Origin: Xanthobacteraceae bacterium
GTDB lineage: Bacteria; Pseudomonadota; Alphaproteobacteria; Rhizobiales; Xanthobacteraceae
Length of the DNA stretch: 64,000 nucleotides
Reading direction: 5' to 3'
NCBI GenBank assembly: GCA_029266425.1
Contig: JAQSWY010000019.1
Location: 33,316 to 97,315, forward strand
Below the pieces are notes generated by a model. That model was not told the origin of the DNA. It made no database searches and saw only the letters and a program-made list of their open reading frames with translations. Of this stretch, positions 51,529 through 60,041 are shown one piece after another; position 1 is the first letter of the stretch, and each line of letters begins with the position of its first letter. The position numbers and the translations under genes are program-made.

Positions 51529-52440
51529 TCAGCGTGCGATGTCGGGCAGTGGCCCTTTCATCTGCTCGCGGAAATAGTCGATGAACAGCCGGATCTTCGG
51601 CGGCACCAGTCGCCCGCTCTTGAAGGTCGCATAGATGCCCATCGCATCGTCGGGCTCGAATTCGCGTAATATGGGCTGCAGCCGGCCGGCGCGGATGTCC
51701 TCGACCACGCGCAGGTCGGTCACCCGGCCAATGCCGAGACCGGCGATCAGCGCCTCGTAATTGCCGTGGCCGCCATTGACGACGAAATTGCCCGAGACCT
51801 TCAGCGGCACCACCTCCCCGTCGATCAGGAACGACCATTCATTACTGGCGAGGCCGAGCCGGCTCATCATCAGGCAATTGTGGCTCAGCAGCTCGTGCGG
51901 GCTGCGCGGCGCGCCGAAGCGCTCCAGGTAGGCCGGCGCCGCGCACACGATCTGCCGGCTTTCCGCGATGCGGGTGATGATAAGCGAGGAGGGGCGCTGC
52001 TCGCCCCAGCGTATGCCGATGTCGTTCTCCGCCAGTGCCGGGTCGATGACGTCGTCGGAGAGGTCGAGCTGCACCTTGATATGGCGATAGCGACGGAGAA
52101 AGGGTGGCAGCAGCGGCACGAGCTTGTGCAGCCCGATCATGATCGGGCTGGTGATGCGCAAGACGCCACGCGGCTCCTCGCCATATTCGCTGACCGCGAG
52201 CTCGGCTTCCTGCACCTCGGCGAGAATGCGTGACCCCCGATGATAGAGCGCCTCTCCCGCATCGGTCAGGCTGATGCGGCGGGTCGTCCGGTCGAGCAGC
52301 CGCACGCCGAGCCGCTTCTCCAGCCCGTCGATCCGCCGGCATACCGCGGATCGCGTGACCCCGAGCGCCTTGGCAGCCGCCGCGAAGCCGCCGTGCTCGA
52401 CGACAGTGCCAAATATCTGCAGCTCGTTCAGCGAGGTCAT
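51529..52440 (-). CDS. LysR-family transcriptional regulator
   Basis: A 303-residue LysR protein: helix-turn-helix FAAAAKALGVTRSAVCRRID, effector domain about 90-290, C-terminus KSGRLVPPKIRLFIDYFREQ typical of the CrgA-like branch. ATG 52440 begins at the family signature. It is divergent from the EthD/PRISE operon with a 193-bp spacer holding two palindromes. Confidence 0.9.
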   Translation of the reverse strand: MTSLNELQIFGTVVEHGGFAAAAKALGVTRSAVCRRIDGLEKRLGVRLLDRTTRRISLTDAGEALYHRGSRILAEVQEAELAVSEYGEEPRGVLRITSPIMIGLHKLVPLLPPFLRRYRHIKVQLDLSDDVIDPALAENDIGIRWGEQRPSSLIITRIAESRQIVCAAPAYLERFGAPRSPHELLSHNCLMMSRLGLASNEWSFLIDGEVVPLKVSGNFVVNGGHGNYEALIAGLGIGRVTDLRVVEDIRAGRLQPILREFEPDDAMGIYATFKSGRLVPPKIRLFIDYFREQMKGPLPDIAR

Positions 52441-52540
52441 TGCGCCTCCGATTGCTTCCGGAAACTCAACAGTATGTGTCCGAGTGCGGCTGTTTCCGCA
52501 AGGCAAATCCCGGCATAGCCTGTGTGTCGTGGACAGGCCG

Positions 52541-52583
52541 CAACATGTTGAAAAGACGTCCTGCCGGTGGAGGAAACATGTTT
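52541..52583. promoter_or_regulatory. Paired palindromes sharing AACATGTT
   Basis: CAACATGTTG (52541-52550) and AAACATGTTT (52574-52583) are two perfect 10-bp palindromes with the same 8-bp core, centres 33 bp apart, in the spacer of the LysR and EthD genes. They are probable operator sites, most simply for the LysR protein although its usual T-N11-A form is not exact here. Confidence 0.6.
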
Positions 52584-52633
52584 GCGCAGCGACGCCGACA
52601 TGATTGTTGCGATGCTGCGGGATACGTGCGGCG

Positions 52634-53347
52634 ATGATCAAACTGGTGACCCTACAGAAACGTCATCCGAGCCTGACCCGGCCGGAATTCGAGCAGCGCT
52701 GGCTCACCATCCACGGGCCGATGGCCGCCGCGTTCCCGGGGCTGCGCGGTTACATGCTCGGCTTTTCGCTGGATGAGGGCGAACCCGATGCGGACGGCCT
52801 CGCCCAGCTCTGGTTCGACAGCCGCGAGGCCACGCAGGTGTCCTATGCCTCCGACATCGGACGCCAGGGCTCGGCTGACGCCAGCGCCTATCTTGCCCGA
52901 AGGCAGCATCTGCTGGCCAGCGAGCACTGGTTCACCACGACCGGGCCGCTCTCGTCGACGCCGTTCAAGCTGGTGCTGGGTATGAAGCGCGCGTCCGATT
53001 GGTCGCGCGGGAACTTCGCCGCCCATCTTGTCAGTGACGATATCCGCAGTATCGGCCCGGCATGCGGAGCCGCGCAGTTTCGTGTGAGCCTCGACGAGGC
53101 GGGCCTCATGCTTGATTCGAGGACGACCGGCCCGCTCGAACTCGTCGAGGGCGAAGCGGTGTTCGACGGCCTGCTCGAGCTCTGGTTCGCCACGCGGGCG
53201 GCCGCCGACGAGGGCCGGGTGCGGCTGCGCGCGCTAGCCGAGGAGCGGCTCGCGCCGATCGTGTCCGGCACCGAGGAATTCCTGCTGCGGGAGCATGTGG
53301 TGGTCATGCCGCCAGTGCCCGCCTATGGCTTGGAGAGAATGCAGTGA
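52634..53347 (+). CDS. EthD-domain protein, two repeats
   Basis: A 237-residue protein with two ferredoxin-like EthD domains. The first has IKLVTLQKRHPSLTRPEFEQ and WLTIHGPMAAAFPGLRGY, the second begins near STPFKLVLGMKRAS. EthD proteins accompany P450s, oxygenases and polyketide-type cyclases and act on small aromatic or ether compounds. It is the first gene of an operon and overlaps the PRISE gene by four bases. Confidence 0.78.
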   Translation: MIKLVTLQKRHPSLTRPEFEQRWLTIHGPMAAAFPGLRGYMLGFSLDEGEPDADGLAQLWFDSREATQVSYASDIGRQGSADASAYLARRQHLLASEHWFTTTGPLSSTPFKLVLGMKRASDWSRGNFAAHLVSDDIRSIGPACGAAQFRVSLDEAGLMLDSRTTGPLELVEGEAVFDGLLELWFATRAAADEGRVRLRALAEERLAPIVSGTEEFLLREHVVVMPPVPAYGLERMQ

Positions 53348-54399
53348 CGATGAAGAAAACCGCCCTCGTGGTCGGCGCCACCGGGGTCTCCGGACGCGCG
53401 CTGATCAATTATCTCGACCGCCAGGAGGACTGGTCGGTCATCGGCCTCTCGCGCAAGCCGCCCTATTTCGAGACCAGGGCACGCTTCGTGTCGGTCGACC
53501 TCACCAATCCGGAAAGCTGCCAGGAAGGGCTGAGCGGCCTGTCGGAGGTGACCCACGTCTTCTATACGGCCTATGTCGATAACAAGGTGATCGCCGAAAC
53601 CCGCGCCCCCAATGCACGGATGTTCGCCAATTTCCTGCCCGTGATCGAGAAGGCGGCAAAAAACCTCCAGCATGTCTGTCTGCTGCAGGGCACCAAATAT
53701 TACGGACAGTATCTCGGCCCGTTCAAGACGCCGGCCAAGGAGACCGATCCACGCATCTCGGTGCCGCACTTCTACTATGATCAGCAGGATCTGCTGATGG
53801 CGGCCAGCGAGGGCAAGGACTGGTCATGGTCGGCGGCGCGCCCGCACGTCATTTGCGGCTTCGCGCTCGGCAATCCGCTGAACCTCGTCGCCACCATCGC
53901 GGTCTATGCCAGCCTGCTGCGCGAGATGGGCGAGCCCCTCGGCTTTCCCGGCAAGCCCGGCGCCTTCACCTCCATCTACCAGGCGACCGACGCCGACCTG
54001 CTCGCCAAGGCGATGGTGTGGATGTCGATCTCGCCACAATGCGCCAATGAGGCGTTCAACATCACCAATGGCGACTTCTTCCGCTACCAGAACATGTGGC
54101 CGGTGTTCGCGCGCCATTTCGGCATGCAGGCGGGTGGCGTCGAGACCATGGACGTGCCGAGCCGGATGCGGGGTACGGACAAGCTCTGGGACACCATGGT
54201 CGAAAAATACCGGCTCCAGCGCCACCCGCTGTCGCTGCTGGTGAATTGGGACTTCGCCAATTACGCCTTCTCGAACGACTGGGACGTGATGTCCGACACC
54301 ACAAAGTGCCGGAAATTCGGCTTCCTCGATTTCATCGACAGCGAACAGATGTTCCTCGACCAGTTCAGCGCCTTGCAGCGCGACAAGATCATCCCCTGA
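53344..54399 (+). CDS. PRISE-type atypical SDR (progesterone 5-beta-reductase/iridoid synthase-like)
   Basis: A 351-residue atypical SDR. The cofactor motif GATGVSGRALINYL is close to the start, and the PRISE signatures LLQGTKYYGQYLGPF, HFYYDQQDLL and WSWSAARPHVICG are present. The plant homologues reduce activated C=C bonds of enones or dialdehydes with NADPH. The bacterial substrate is unknown. GTG 53344 is used because GGAGAG lies six bases ahead; ATG 53350 is the alternative. Confidence 0.87.
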   Translation: MTMKKTALVVGATGVSGRALINYLDRQEDWSVIGLSRKPPYFETRARFVSVDLTNPESCQEGLSGLSEVTHVFYTAYVDNKVIAETRAPNARMFANFLPVIEKAAKNLQHVCLLQGTKYYGQYLGPFKTPAKETDPRISVPHFYYDQQDLLMAASEGKDWSWSAARPHVICGFALGNPLNLVATIAVYASLLREMGEPLGFPGKPGAFTSIYQATDADLLAKAMVWMSISPQCANEAFNITNGDFFRYQNMWPVFARHFGMQAGGVETMDVPSRMRGTDKLWDTMVEKYRLQRHPLSLLVNWDFANYAFSNDWDVMSDTTKCRKFGFLDFIDSEQMFLDQFSALQRDKIIP

Positions 54400-54413
54400 G
54401 CGGTGAGAACCCC

Positions 54414-54719
54414 ATGCCCTTCATCGTCGAAGCCACTGACCGACCGAACTCGGCGGAGTTACGCGAGCGCGTGCGGCCGGCGCACATCGCCTATCTGGAA
54501 GCCAATCTCGACAAACTCATCGCCGCCGGCGCCAGGCTAGCCGACGACGGTGTGACCGCGATCGGCAGCGTCTACATCATCGCGACCGATAGCCGCGAGG
54601 CGGCCGAAGGCTTCGTCGCCGCCGATCCTTTCGTCACTGAAGGCGTGCTCGGCGGCATCGTCGCAACGCGCTGGCGCAAGGCGATCTTCGATCACCAGAG
54701 CTTCATTCCGAAATCCTGA
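54414..54719 (+). CDS. YCII-related protein
   Basis: A 101-residue YCII-fold protein (PAHIAYLEANLDKLIAAGAR; IGSVYIIATDSREAAEGFVA; DPFVTEGVLGGIVATRW). Some relatives are dehalogenase-like, others structural. It is 14 bases after the PRISE gene with GGTGAG ahead. Confidence 0.82.
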   Translation: MPFIVEATDRPNSAELRERVRPAHIAYLEANLDKLIAAGARLADDGVTAIGSVYIIATDSREAAEGFVAADPFVTEGVLGGIVATRWRKAIFDHQSFIPKS

Positions 54720-54755
54720 CCGAGGGCTTTCCGGCCACCGCCCGGAGAGGACACG

Positions 54756-55190
54756 ATGAGCACGACGACTGAATTCGAACTGTCCGGGGAACTGAAGCAG
54801 GAGCTGGCGGACAACGCCTTCAATCCTTGCGTCGGCGACATATTGCTGTCCGAGAGCGACCGTGCGCGGGTGTGGTTCATCAGGCTCGCGCCGGGCGAGC
54901 GCATCGGCTTCCACCGCCATGTGCTGGACTATTTCTGGACCGCGCTGACGGCGGGCATCGCCGTCTCGCATCTCAATGGCGGACCGCCGAAGCGCGCGGA
55001 GTATTTCGCCGGCGAGACCCGCCACATGGCGTTCGCACGGGGCGAGTACCTGCTGCACGACCTGCACAATGTCGGCTCGAGCGACCTGCTCTTCATCACG
55101 GTGGAGCACCTCCAGAGCGCGAACCATCCCCTTCCCTTGCCGGCGGACGTGGTGCCGCAAGGCCTTTCCGCCGGAGTGCGATTGCCATGA
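54756..55190 (+). CDS. Cupin-like protein
   Basis: A 144-residue cupin. The strands around RVWFIRLAPGERIGFHRHVL and DYFWTALTAG, then FARGEYLLHDLHNVG give metal-ligand-like histidines (GFHRH, LHDLH). Similar cupins occur in catabolic operons for amides and alkylated compounds. It overlaps the following SDR by four bases (ATGA). Confidence 0.75.
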   Translation: MSTTTEFELSGELKQELADNAFNPCVGDILLSESDRARVWFIRLAPGERIGFHRHVLDYFWTALTAGIAVSHLNGGPPKRAEYFAGETRHMAFARGEYLLHDLHNVGSSDLLFITVEHLQSANHPLPLPADVVPQGLSAGVRLP

Positions 55191-56005
55191 AGCCCTTCCA
55201 GCCAGAGGAAGCGAAGGCGCCGTTCGCGCCCGACATCTTCAAGGGCCAGATCTTCACGGGCCAGGTATTCCTCGTCACCGGCGCCGGCCGGGGCATCGGC
55301 CGGCTGCTGGCCGAACGGCTCGCCGCGCTAGGCGGCCATGTCGCCTTGTGCGACCTCGTGCCGGAGCGTGCCGAGGAAGTGGCGCAGCTCATCGCCCGGC
55401 AGGGCGGCAGCGCGCTCGCCCTCGCCGCCGACGTGTCGCGCGAACCGGATGTGCAGGCGGCGGTTGCCGCGGTGCTCGCCCGCTGGGGGCGCATCAATAT
55501 CCTCATCAATGCCGCGGGCAGCTATGGCGCGGCCTATCGCGTGACCCACGAGACGCCGGTCGAGGAATGGGACCAGGTGTTCGCCTCGAATGTCCGCGGC
55601 AGCTTCCTCTGCGCCAAGGCGGTGCTGCCGCACATGGTCGCCGCAAGCGGAGGGCGCATCATCAATTTCGCCTCGAATGCCGGCCGCTCGGTCAGCCCGC
55701 TGCTGGGCTGCTCCTACACCGCCGCCAAGACCGCCGTCATCGGCATGACGCGCCACCTGTCCCGTGAATACGCCAAGCACGGGGTACTGGTGAACACCAT
55801 CGCGCCGGGTCCGGTGATGGGCGAGCGCGTCAGCGAACTGCTCCAGGACGATGCCGACGGCGCCGCGCTCAATGCGCAGATCCCGATCGGCCGCCTCGCC
55901 GAGCCGGCCGATATCGTCGACGTCGTGCTGTTCATGGCATCCGACGCCTCCCGCTACATGACCGGAGCCATCCTCGACGTTTCGGGAGGGCTGATCCTCG
56001 CCTGA
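55187..56005 (+). CDS. Short-chain dehydrogenase/reductase
   Basis: A 272-residue classical SDR. Cofactor motif TGAGRGIG, NAAG at LINAAGSYG, catalytic Tyr-Lys in CSYTAAKTAV, C-terminal GGLILA. A 28-residue N-terminal extension precedes the fold. It probably oxidises or reduces an intermediate in the same pathway as the PRISE enzyme. Confidence 0.88.
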   Translation: MKPFQPEEAKAPFAPDIFKGQIFTGQVFLVTGAGRGIGRLLAERLAALGGHVALCDLVPERAEEVAQLIARQGGSALALAADVSREPDVQAAVAAVLARWGRINILINAAGSYGAAYRVTHETPVEEWDQVFASNVRGSFLCAKAVLPHMVAASGGRIINFASNAGRSVSPLLGCSYTAAKTAVIGMTRHLSREYAKHGVLVNTIAPGPVMGERVSELLQDDADGAALNAQIPIGRLAEPADIVDVVLFMASDASRYMTGAILDVSGGLILA

Positions 56006-56113
56006 TTGCGCGCGCCAGGCGCAACCCCGGCAAAGCCAGAGCCAGGCTAAAGCCGAGCCCGAGCAATGCCACAGCAAAGCCAAAGCAAAAACAATTCCAG
56101 GAGGAACACAGAA

Positions 56114-57118
56114 ATGCGTCCGCTTACCCGCAGGTCCTTCGTCGCGTCAGCCGCTGCCGGCGTCACGAGCTTCGCGCTATTGAGGCCGGCTCTCGCCGCC
56201 ACCTACAAGCTCGCCACCAACCTGCCGGCCGGCCATCCCATGCTGGCCCGGCTGCAGGAGGCAGCAGACAAGATCGCCGCCGACACTAATGGCGAGTTCA
56301 CGCTGCGCTTCTTCCCGAACAGCCAGCTCGGCGGCGATCTCGAAGTGCTGTCGCAGCTTCGCTCCGGTGCCATCCAGTTCTACCCGCTGGCCGGAGCGCA
56401 ATTATCAAATCTGGTGCCGATCGCCTCGCTGAACGGCGTCGGCTTCGCCTTCAAGGATATCTCCGACGTCTGGAAGGCGATGGACGGCGAAGTAGGCACA
56501 ATGGTGCGAGGCGCGCTGCGCGATTCCGGCCTGTTCGTGTTCGACGAGATGTTCGACAACGGCTTCCGCCAGATCACCACCGGCTCGAAGCCGATCGAGA
56601 AACCGGGAGACCTCGCCGGCCTGCATATCCGGGTCCCGCCGAGCCCGCTTTCGACCTCGCTGTTCAAGGCGTTCGGCGCCGCGCCGCAATCGATCAGCTT
56701 CGGCGAGGTCTACACCGCGCTGCAGACCAAGCTGGTCGACGCGCAGGAGAACCCGCTGCCCCTCGTCGATTCCGGCAAATTCTACGAGGTCCAGAAATAT
56801 GTCAGCATGACCAACCACATGTGGGACGGCTTCTGGATCCTGGCGAACCAGGCGTTCTGGCAGAAGCAGCCGCAGGCGACGCGCGACATCGTCGCCAAGC
56901 GCTTCCGCGAGGCGGCGCTGGCCGAACGCGAGGACCTCGTGAAGCTCACCGGCAGCATCATCACCAAGCTCAAGGGCGCCGGCATGACCTTCGTCGAGCC
57001 GGACCGCCAGGCGTTCCGTACCCATCTCGACGGCACGCCCTTCTATGCCGAATGGAAGGAGCGCTTCGGAGCGCAGGCCTGGGCCACGCTCGAGCGCTAC
57101 ACCGGAAAGCTTGGGTGA
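56114..57118 (+). CDS. TRAP transporter solute-binding protein (DctP family)
   Basis: A 334-residue periplasmic receptor. A twin-arginine-like signal (LTRRSFVASAAAGV) precedes ATYKLATNLPAGHP. The arginine that binds the carboxylate is in LHIRVPPSPL, and EVYTALQTKLVDAQENP is the family signature. The ligand is likely an organic acid. ATG 56114 has AGGAGG ahead; the first open codon at 56066 is not used. A repeat-rich 108-base gap with AAAGCC-like units separates it from the SDR. Confidence 0.88.
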   Translation: MRPLTRRSFVASAAAGVTSFALLRPALAATYKLATNLPAGHPMLARLQEAADKIAADTNGEFTLRFFPNSQLGGDLEVLSQLRSGAIQFYPLAGAQLSNLVPIASLNGVGFAFKDISDVWKAMDGEVGTMVRGALRDSGLFVFDEMFDNGFRQITTGSKPIEKPGDLAGLHIRVPPSPLSTSLFKAFGAAPQSISFGEVYTALQTKLVDAQENPLPLVDSGKFYEVQKYVSMTNHMWDGFWILANQAFWQKQPQATRDIVAKRFREAALAEREDLVKLTGSIITKLKGAGMTFVEPDRQAFRTHLDGTPFYAEWKERFGAQAWATLERYTGKLG

Positions 57119-59010
57119 TGGCGATGGACGCGGTCGATCACGGGGCGGCGCAGCGCGCGCTTTCCGACAGCGGTCCCCTCGCATCGGTCGGCCGCTTCCT
57201 CGACGCGGTGGAGCGCGTGCTCGGCGTCACCGTGGATGTGGTGGCGGCGACGCTTCTGCTCGTGGACATCTTCCTGCTGGCAGGAGCGGTGCTCGCCCGC
57301 TACGCCTTCAACGTGCCGATCACCTGGATCGAGGAACTGGCGACCCTCGTCTTCCTGTGGTTCGGCATGCTGGGCGTCGCCAGCGCGCTGCAGCGCGGCC
57401 TCCATATGCGGCTGTCCTTCATCCTGTCGAAGATGGCGCCGCGGGCGCGCGACCGCTTCGAAGCGGCATCGAGCCTCATCCTGCTGGTCTTCCTCGCGAA
57501 GCTGGTGATGCCGACGCTCGAGCTCATCGAGCTCAACCACCCGCTGCGCTCGCCCAATCTCGGCATACCCGGATCCGTGGCCGCGGTGGCCGCCGTGACG
57601 AGCGTCGCGCTGATGATCGTGTTCCTGCTCATCCGCATATGGCGCACCTCCTCGCCCGGCCGGTTCGCCGCGCTGATGGCGATCGCCGCCACCATCATCG
57701 CAGCGCTGGAGACGACGACGCCGTTCATGGAGCCCCTCGGCAACGTCAACCTGCTCCTCTTCTTCGGCCTCGGCGTGATGGTGCTGATTGCGATCGGCGT
57801 GCCGATCGCCTTTTCCTTCGGCACCGCCACCCTGCTCTATTTCCTGCTGACGACCGACCTTCCGCTCACCGTCATCGTCGGGCGCATCAATGAAGGGATG
57901 TCGCACTTCATCCTGCTCACAATCCCGCTCTTCATCTTCCTCGGCCTGCAGATCCAGTACACCGGCATGGCCAAGAGCATGATCGACTTCGTCATCGCGC
58001 TCATCGGCAATGTGCGCGGCGGGCTGAGCTACGTGATGCTGAGCGCCATGTACCTGGTGTCCGGCATCTCCGGAGCGAAGGCGGCCGACATGGCGGCGAT
58101 CGGCCCGATCCTGTCGCCTGCCATGAAGGAGCGCGGCGTGCGCGAGGGCGACATCGCCGCCCTGCTCGCTGTCTCGGCCGCGGCGGCGGAGACCATTCCG
58201 CCGAGCCTCGTGCTCATCATCATCGGCTCGGTGACGGGCATCTCGATCGCGGCGCTGTTCATCGGCGGGCTGGTGCCGGCCGTAGTCTGCATGCTGGCAC
58301 TCGCGATCGTCGTCTATGCCCGCTCGCGCCGCGAGGAACGCGTCGAGGCGAAGCGCGACCTGCGCCTCATCGGCCGTACCTTCCTCGTCGCCATCCCGGC
58401 GCTGATACTGCCGCTGATCATCCGCGCGGCGGTGCTGGAAGGTATCGCGACGGCGACGGAAGTTGCGGTCATCGGCATCGCCTATTGCACGGTGGTCGGC
58501 GCCGTCATGATGAGGGGCATCTCGCTGCGTCGCATGGCCGAGATGCTGGTCGAGACGGTGGCGATGTCCGGCGCCGTCATGATCATCATCGCGCTGGCGG
58601 GCGCCATGTCGTGGGCACTGACGCAGTCCGGCTTTGCCCAGACCCTGGTCGAGGTGATGACCAACCTGCCCGGCGGCAAGGTGGGCTTCCTCGCCGTCTC
58701 GATCCTCGCCTTCATCGTGTTCGGCAGCATATTGGAGGGTATCCCCGCCATCGTGCTGTTCGGCCCGCTACTGGTGCCGGCGGCGCAGACGCTCGGCGTG
58801 CATCCCGTCCAATATGCGATGGTGGTGCTGCTCTCGATGGGACTCGGCCTGTTTTCGCCGCCCTTCGGCTATGGCTACTACACCGCCTGCGCCGTGGCGA
58901 AGGTCTCGCCGGACGACGCCATGGGGAACATGATCCCCTATCTGCTTGCGCTGCTGGCCGCCATCATCGTCATCGCGGCCTTCCCCTGGCTGAGCATCGG
59001 CTTCCTGTAG
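57118..59010 (+). CDS. TRAP transporter fused small and large permease (DctQM)
   Basis: A 630-residue membrane protein. Residues about 25-180 are the DctQ domain with four helices (VPITWIEELATLVFLWFGML), then a linker and the DctM domain of about 430 residues (MSHFILLTIPLFIFLGLQI; VSGISGAKAADMAAIGPIL; AAETIPPSLVLIIIG). The fused type is well known. It overlaps dctP by one base (TGATG) and ends in a shared hairpin. Confidence 0.9.
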   Translation: MAMDAVDHGAAQRALSDSGPLASVGRFLDAVERVLGVTVDVVAATLLLVDIFLLAGAVLARYAFNVPITWIEELATLVFLWFGMLGVASALQRGLHMRLSFILSKMAPRARDRFEAASSLILLVFLAKLVMPTLELIELNHPLRSPNLGIPGSVAAVAAVTSVALMIVFLLIRIWRTSSPGRFAALMAIAATIIAALETTTPFMEPLGNVNLLLFFGLGVMVLIAIGVPIAFSFGTATLLYFLLTTDLPLTVIVGRINEGMSHFILLTIPLFIFLGLQIQYTGMAKSMIDFVIALIGNVRGGLSYVMLSAMYLVSGISGAKAADMAAIGPILSPAMKERGVREGDIAALLAVSAAAAETIPPSLVLIIIGSVTGISIAALFIGGLVPAVVCMLALAIVVYARSRREERVEAKRDLRLIGRTFLVAIPALILPLIIRAAVLEGIATATEVAVIGIAYCTVVGAVMMRGISLRRMAEMLVETVAMSGAVMIIIALAGAMSWALTQSGFAQTLVEVMTNLPGGKVGFLAVSILAFIVFGSILEGIPAIVLFGPLLVPAAQTLGVHPVQYAMVVLLSMGLGLFSPPFGYGYYTACAVAKVSPDDAMGNMIPYLLALLAAIIVIAAFPWLSIGFL

Positions 59011-59027
59011 TTCATGGTCCGGCCGAT

Positions 59028-59059
59028 CCGACCTTGCCCCTTCACCCGGGCAAGGTCGG
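59028..59059. terminator. Perfect 12-bp stem-loop shared by convergent genes
   Basis: CCGACCTTGCCC (59028-59039) pairs with GGGCAAGGTCGG (59048-59059) around eight bases. It follows the DctQM stop and its right arm lies in the last codons of the minus-strand LysR gene. No T tract. Confidence 0.7.
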
Positions 59060-59935
59060 GTCGAGGCCCAGTTGCTCCAGCAGCCAGGTGGCGAAGATGC
59101 GCACGGTGCGGCGCTGGTGCCCGGCGCGCGGATAGATGAGGTGGTGTCCGACATAGCGGACATCGTTGGAACGCCCCGCGAGCGGCGCCACCAGGAGCCC
59201 GCGCCTGATCTCACGCTCGGCGAGGCGGGTTGATTCCAGCGCGATGCCGAGCCCGTCGACCGCAGCGGCGATGGCAAGGAAGCTGCGGTCGAAGCCGGTG
59301 CCGTGGGGCGCCGGCGCGGTCAGGCCGTTGGCCCTGAACCAGTCATGCCAGAGCACCAGCTTGCGGTTGCTGTGGATCAGCACCTTGCCGAGCAGATCGG
59401 CCGGGGTCCGGATGGAAGCGGCGAGCTGCGGCACACAGAGCGGGGTCACCACCTCCTCGCCGAGCGGCACCGCAATCGTGCCCTCGAGCCGCCAGGGTCC
59501 ATAGACGATGTCGGCATCGAATTCGTCATTGGCGAAGCGGGTGTAGTCCGTGCCGGCAGCGAGGCGGACCTCGACGTCCGGAAAGGCGGCAAAGAAGTCG
59601 GGCAGACGCGGGGAGAGCCATTGCGCGGCGAAGCTCGGCGCCGAATGCAGCCGCAGCAGCTTCGAGCCGCGGCTCGACACCGCCTCCATGCCGCGTCGCA
59701 ATTCCTCGAAGGCGAGTCCGACATGGCGCATCAGGGTCTCGCCGTCATGGCTGAGGCGCACCGAGCGACCGTCGCGCTCGAACAGCGTGGCGCCGAGCGA
59801 TTGCTCCAGCTTGAGGACGGCGTGGCTGATGGCGCTGGGCGACAGATTGAGCTCGAGCGCCGCGGCGCGGAAGGAACCGTTGCGGGCTGCGGCCTCGAAG
59901 GCTCGAACCGTGGAGAGCGAAACGTCCTTCAGCAT
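59042..59935 (-). CDS. LysR-family transcriptional regulator, GcvA-like
   Basis: A 297-residue LysR protein. Helix-turn-helix FRAAALELNLSPSAISHAVL and SPRLPDFFAAFPDVEVRL are of the GcvA-like branch. It is divergent from the SDR/transketolase/TRAP operon. A T-N11-A dyad lies seven bases from its start. Confidence 0.9.
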   Translation of the reverse strand: MLKDVSLSTVRAFEAAARNGSFRAAALELNLSPSAISHAVLKLEQSLGATLFERDGRSVRLSHDGETLMRHVGLAFEELRRGMEAVSSRGSKLLRLHSAPSFAAQWLSPRLPDFFAAFPDVEVRLAAGTDYTRFANDEFDADIVYGPWRLEGTIAVPLGEEVVTPLCVPQLAASIRTPADLLGKVLIHSNRKLVLWHDWFRANGLTAPAPHGTGFDRSFLAIAAAVDGLGIALESTRLAEREIRRGLLVAPLAGRSNDVRYVGHHLIYPRAGHQRRTVRIFATWLLEQLGLDPTLPG

Positions 59936-59941
59936 GCGTAT

Positions 59942-59958
59942 GGTGAAGCAGGTTCACC
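59942..59958. promoter_or_regulatory. LysR-box dyad GGTGAA-N5-TTCACC
   Basis: GGTGAAGCAGGTTCACC has perfect 6-base arms and contains T-N11-A (59944 to 59956). It is located just before the LysR start and 84 bases before the divergent SDR start, the expected place for an autoregulatory and activating site. Confidence 0.65.
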
Positions 59959-60041
59959 TATCAATGTAAAGTTCGCGTTTGTCAGGGCAATGGCAGTCCG
60001 CCAATCCTTGCCTCCAACGAGAAACAAGAGGGAGGATGAGG

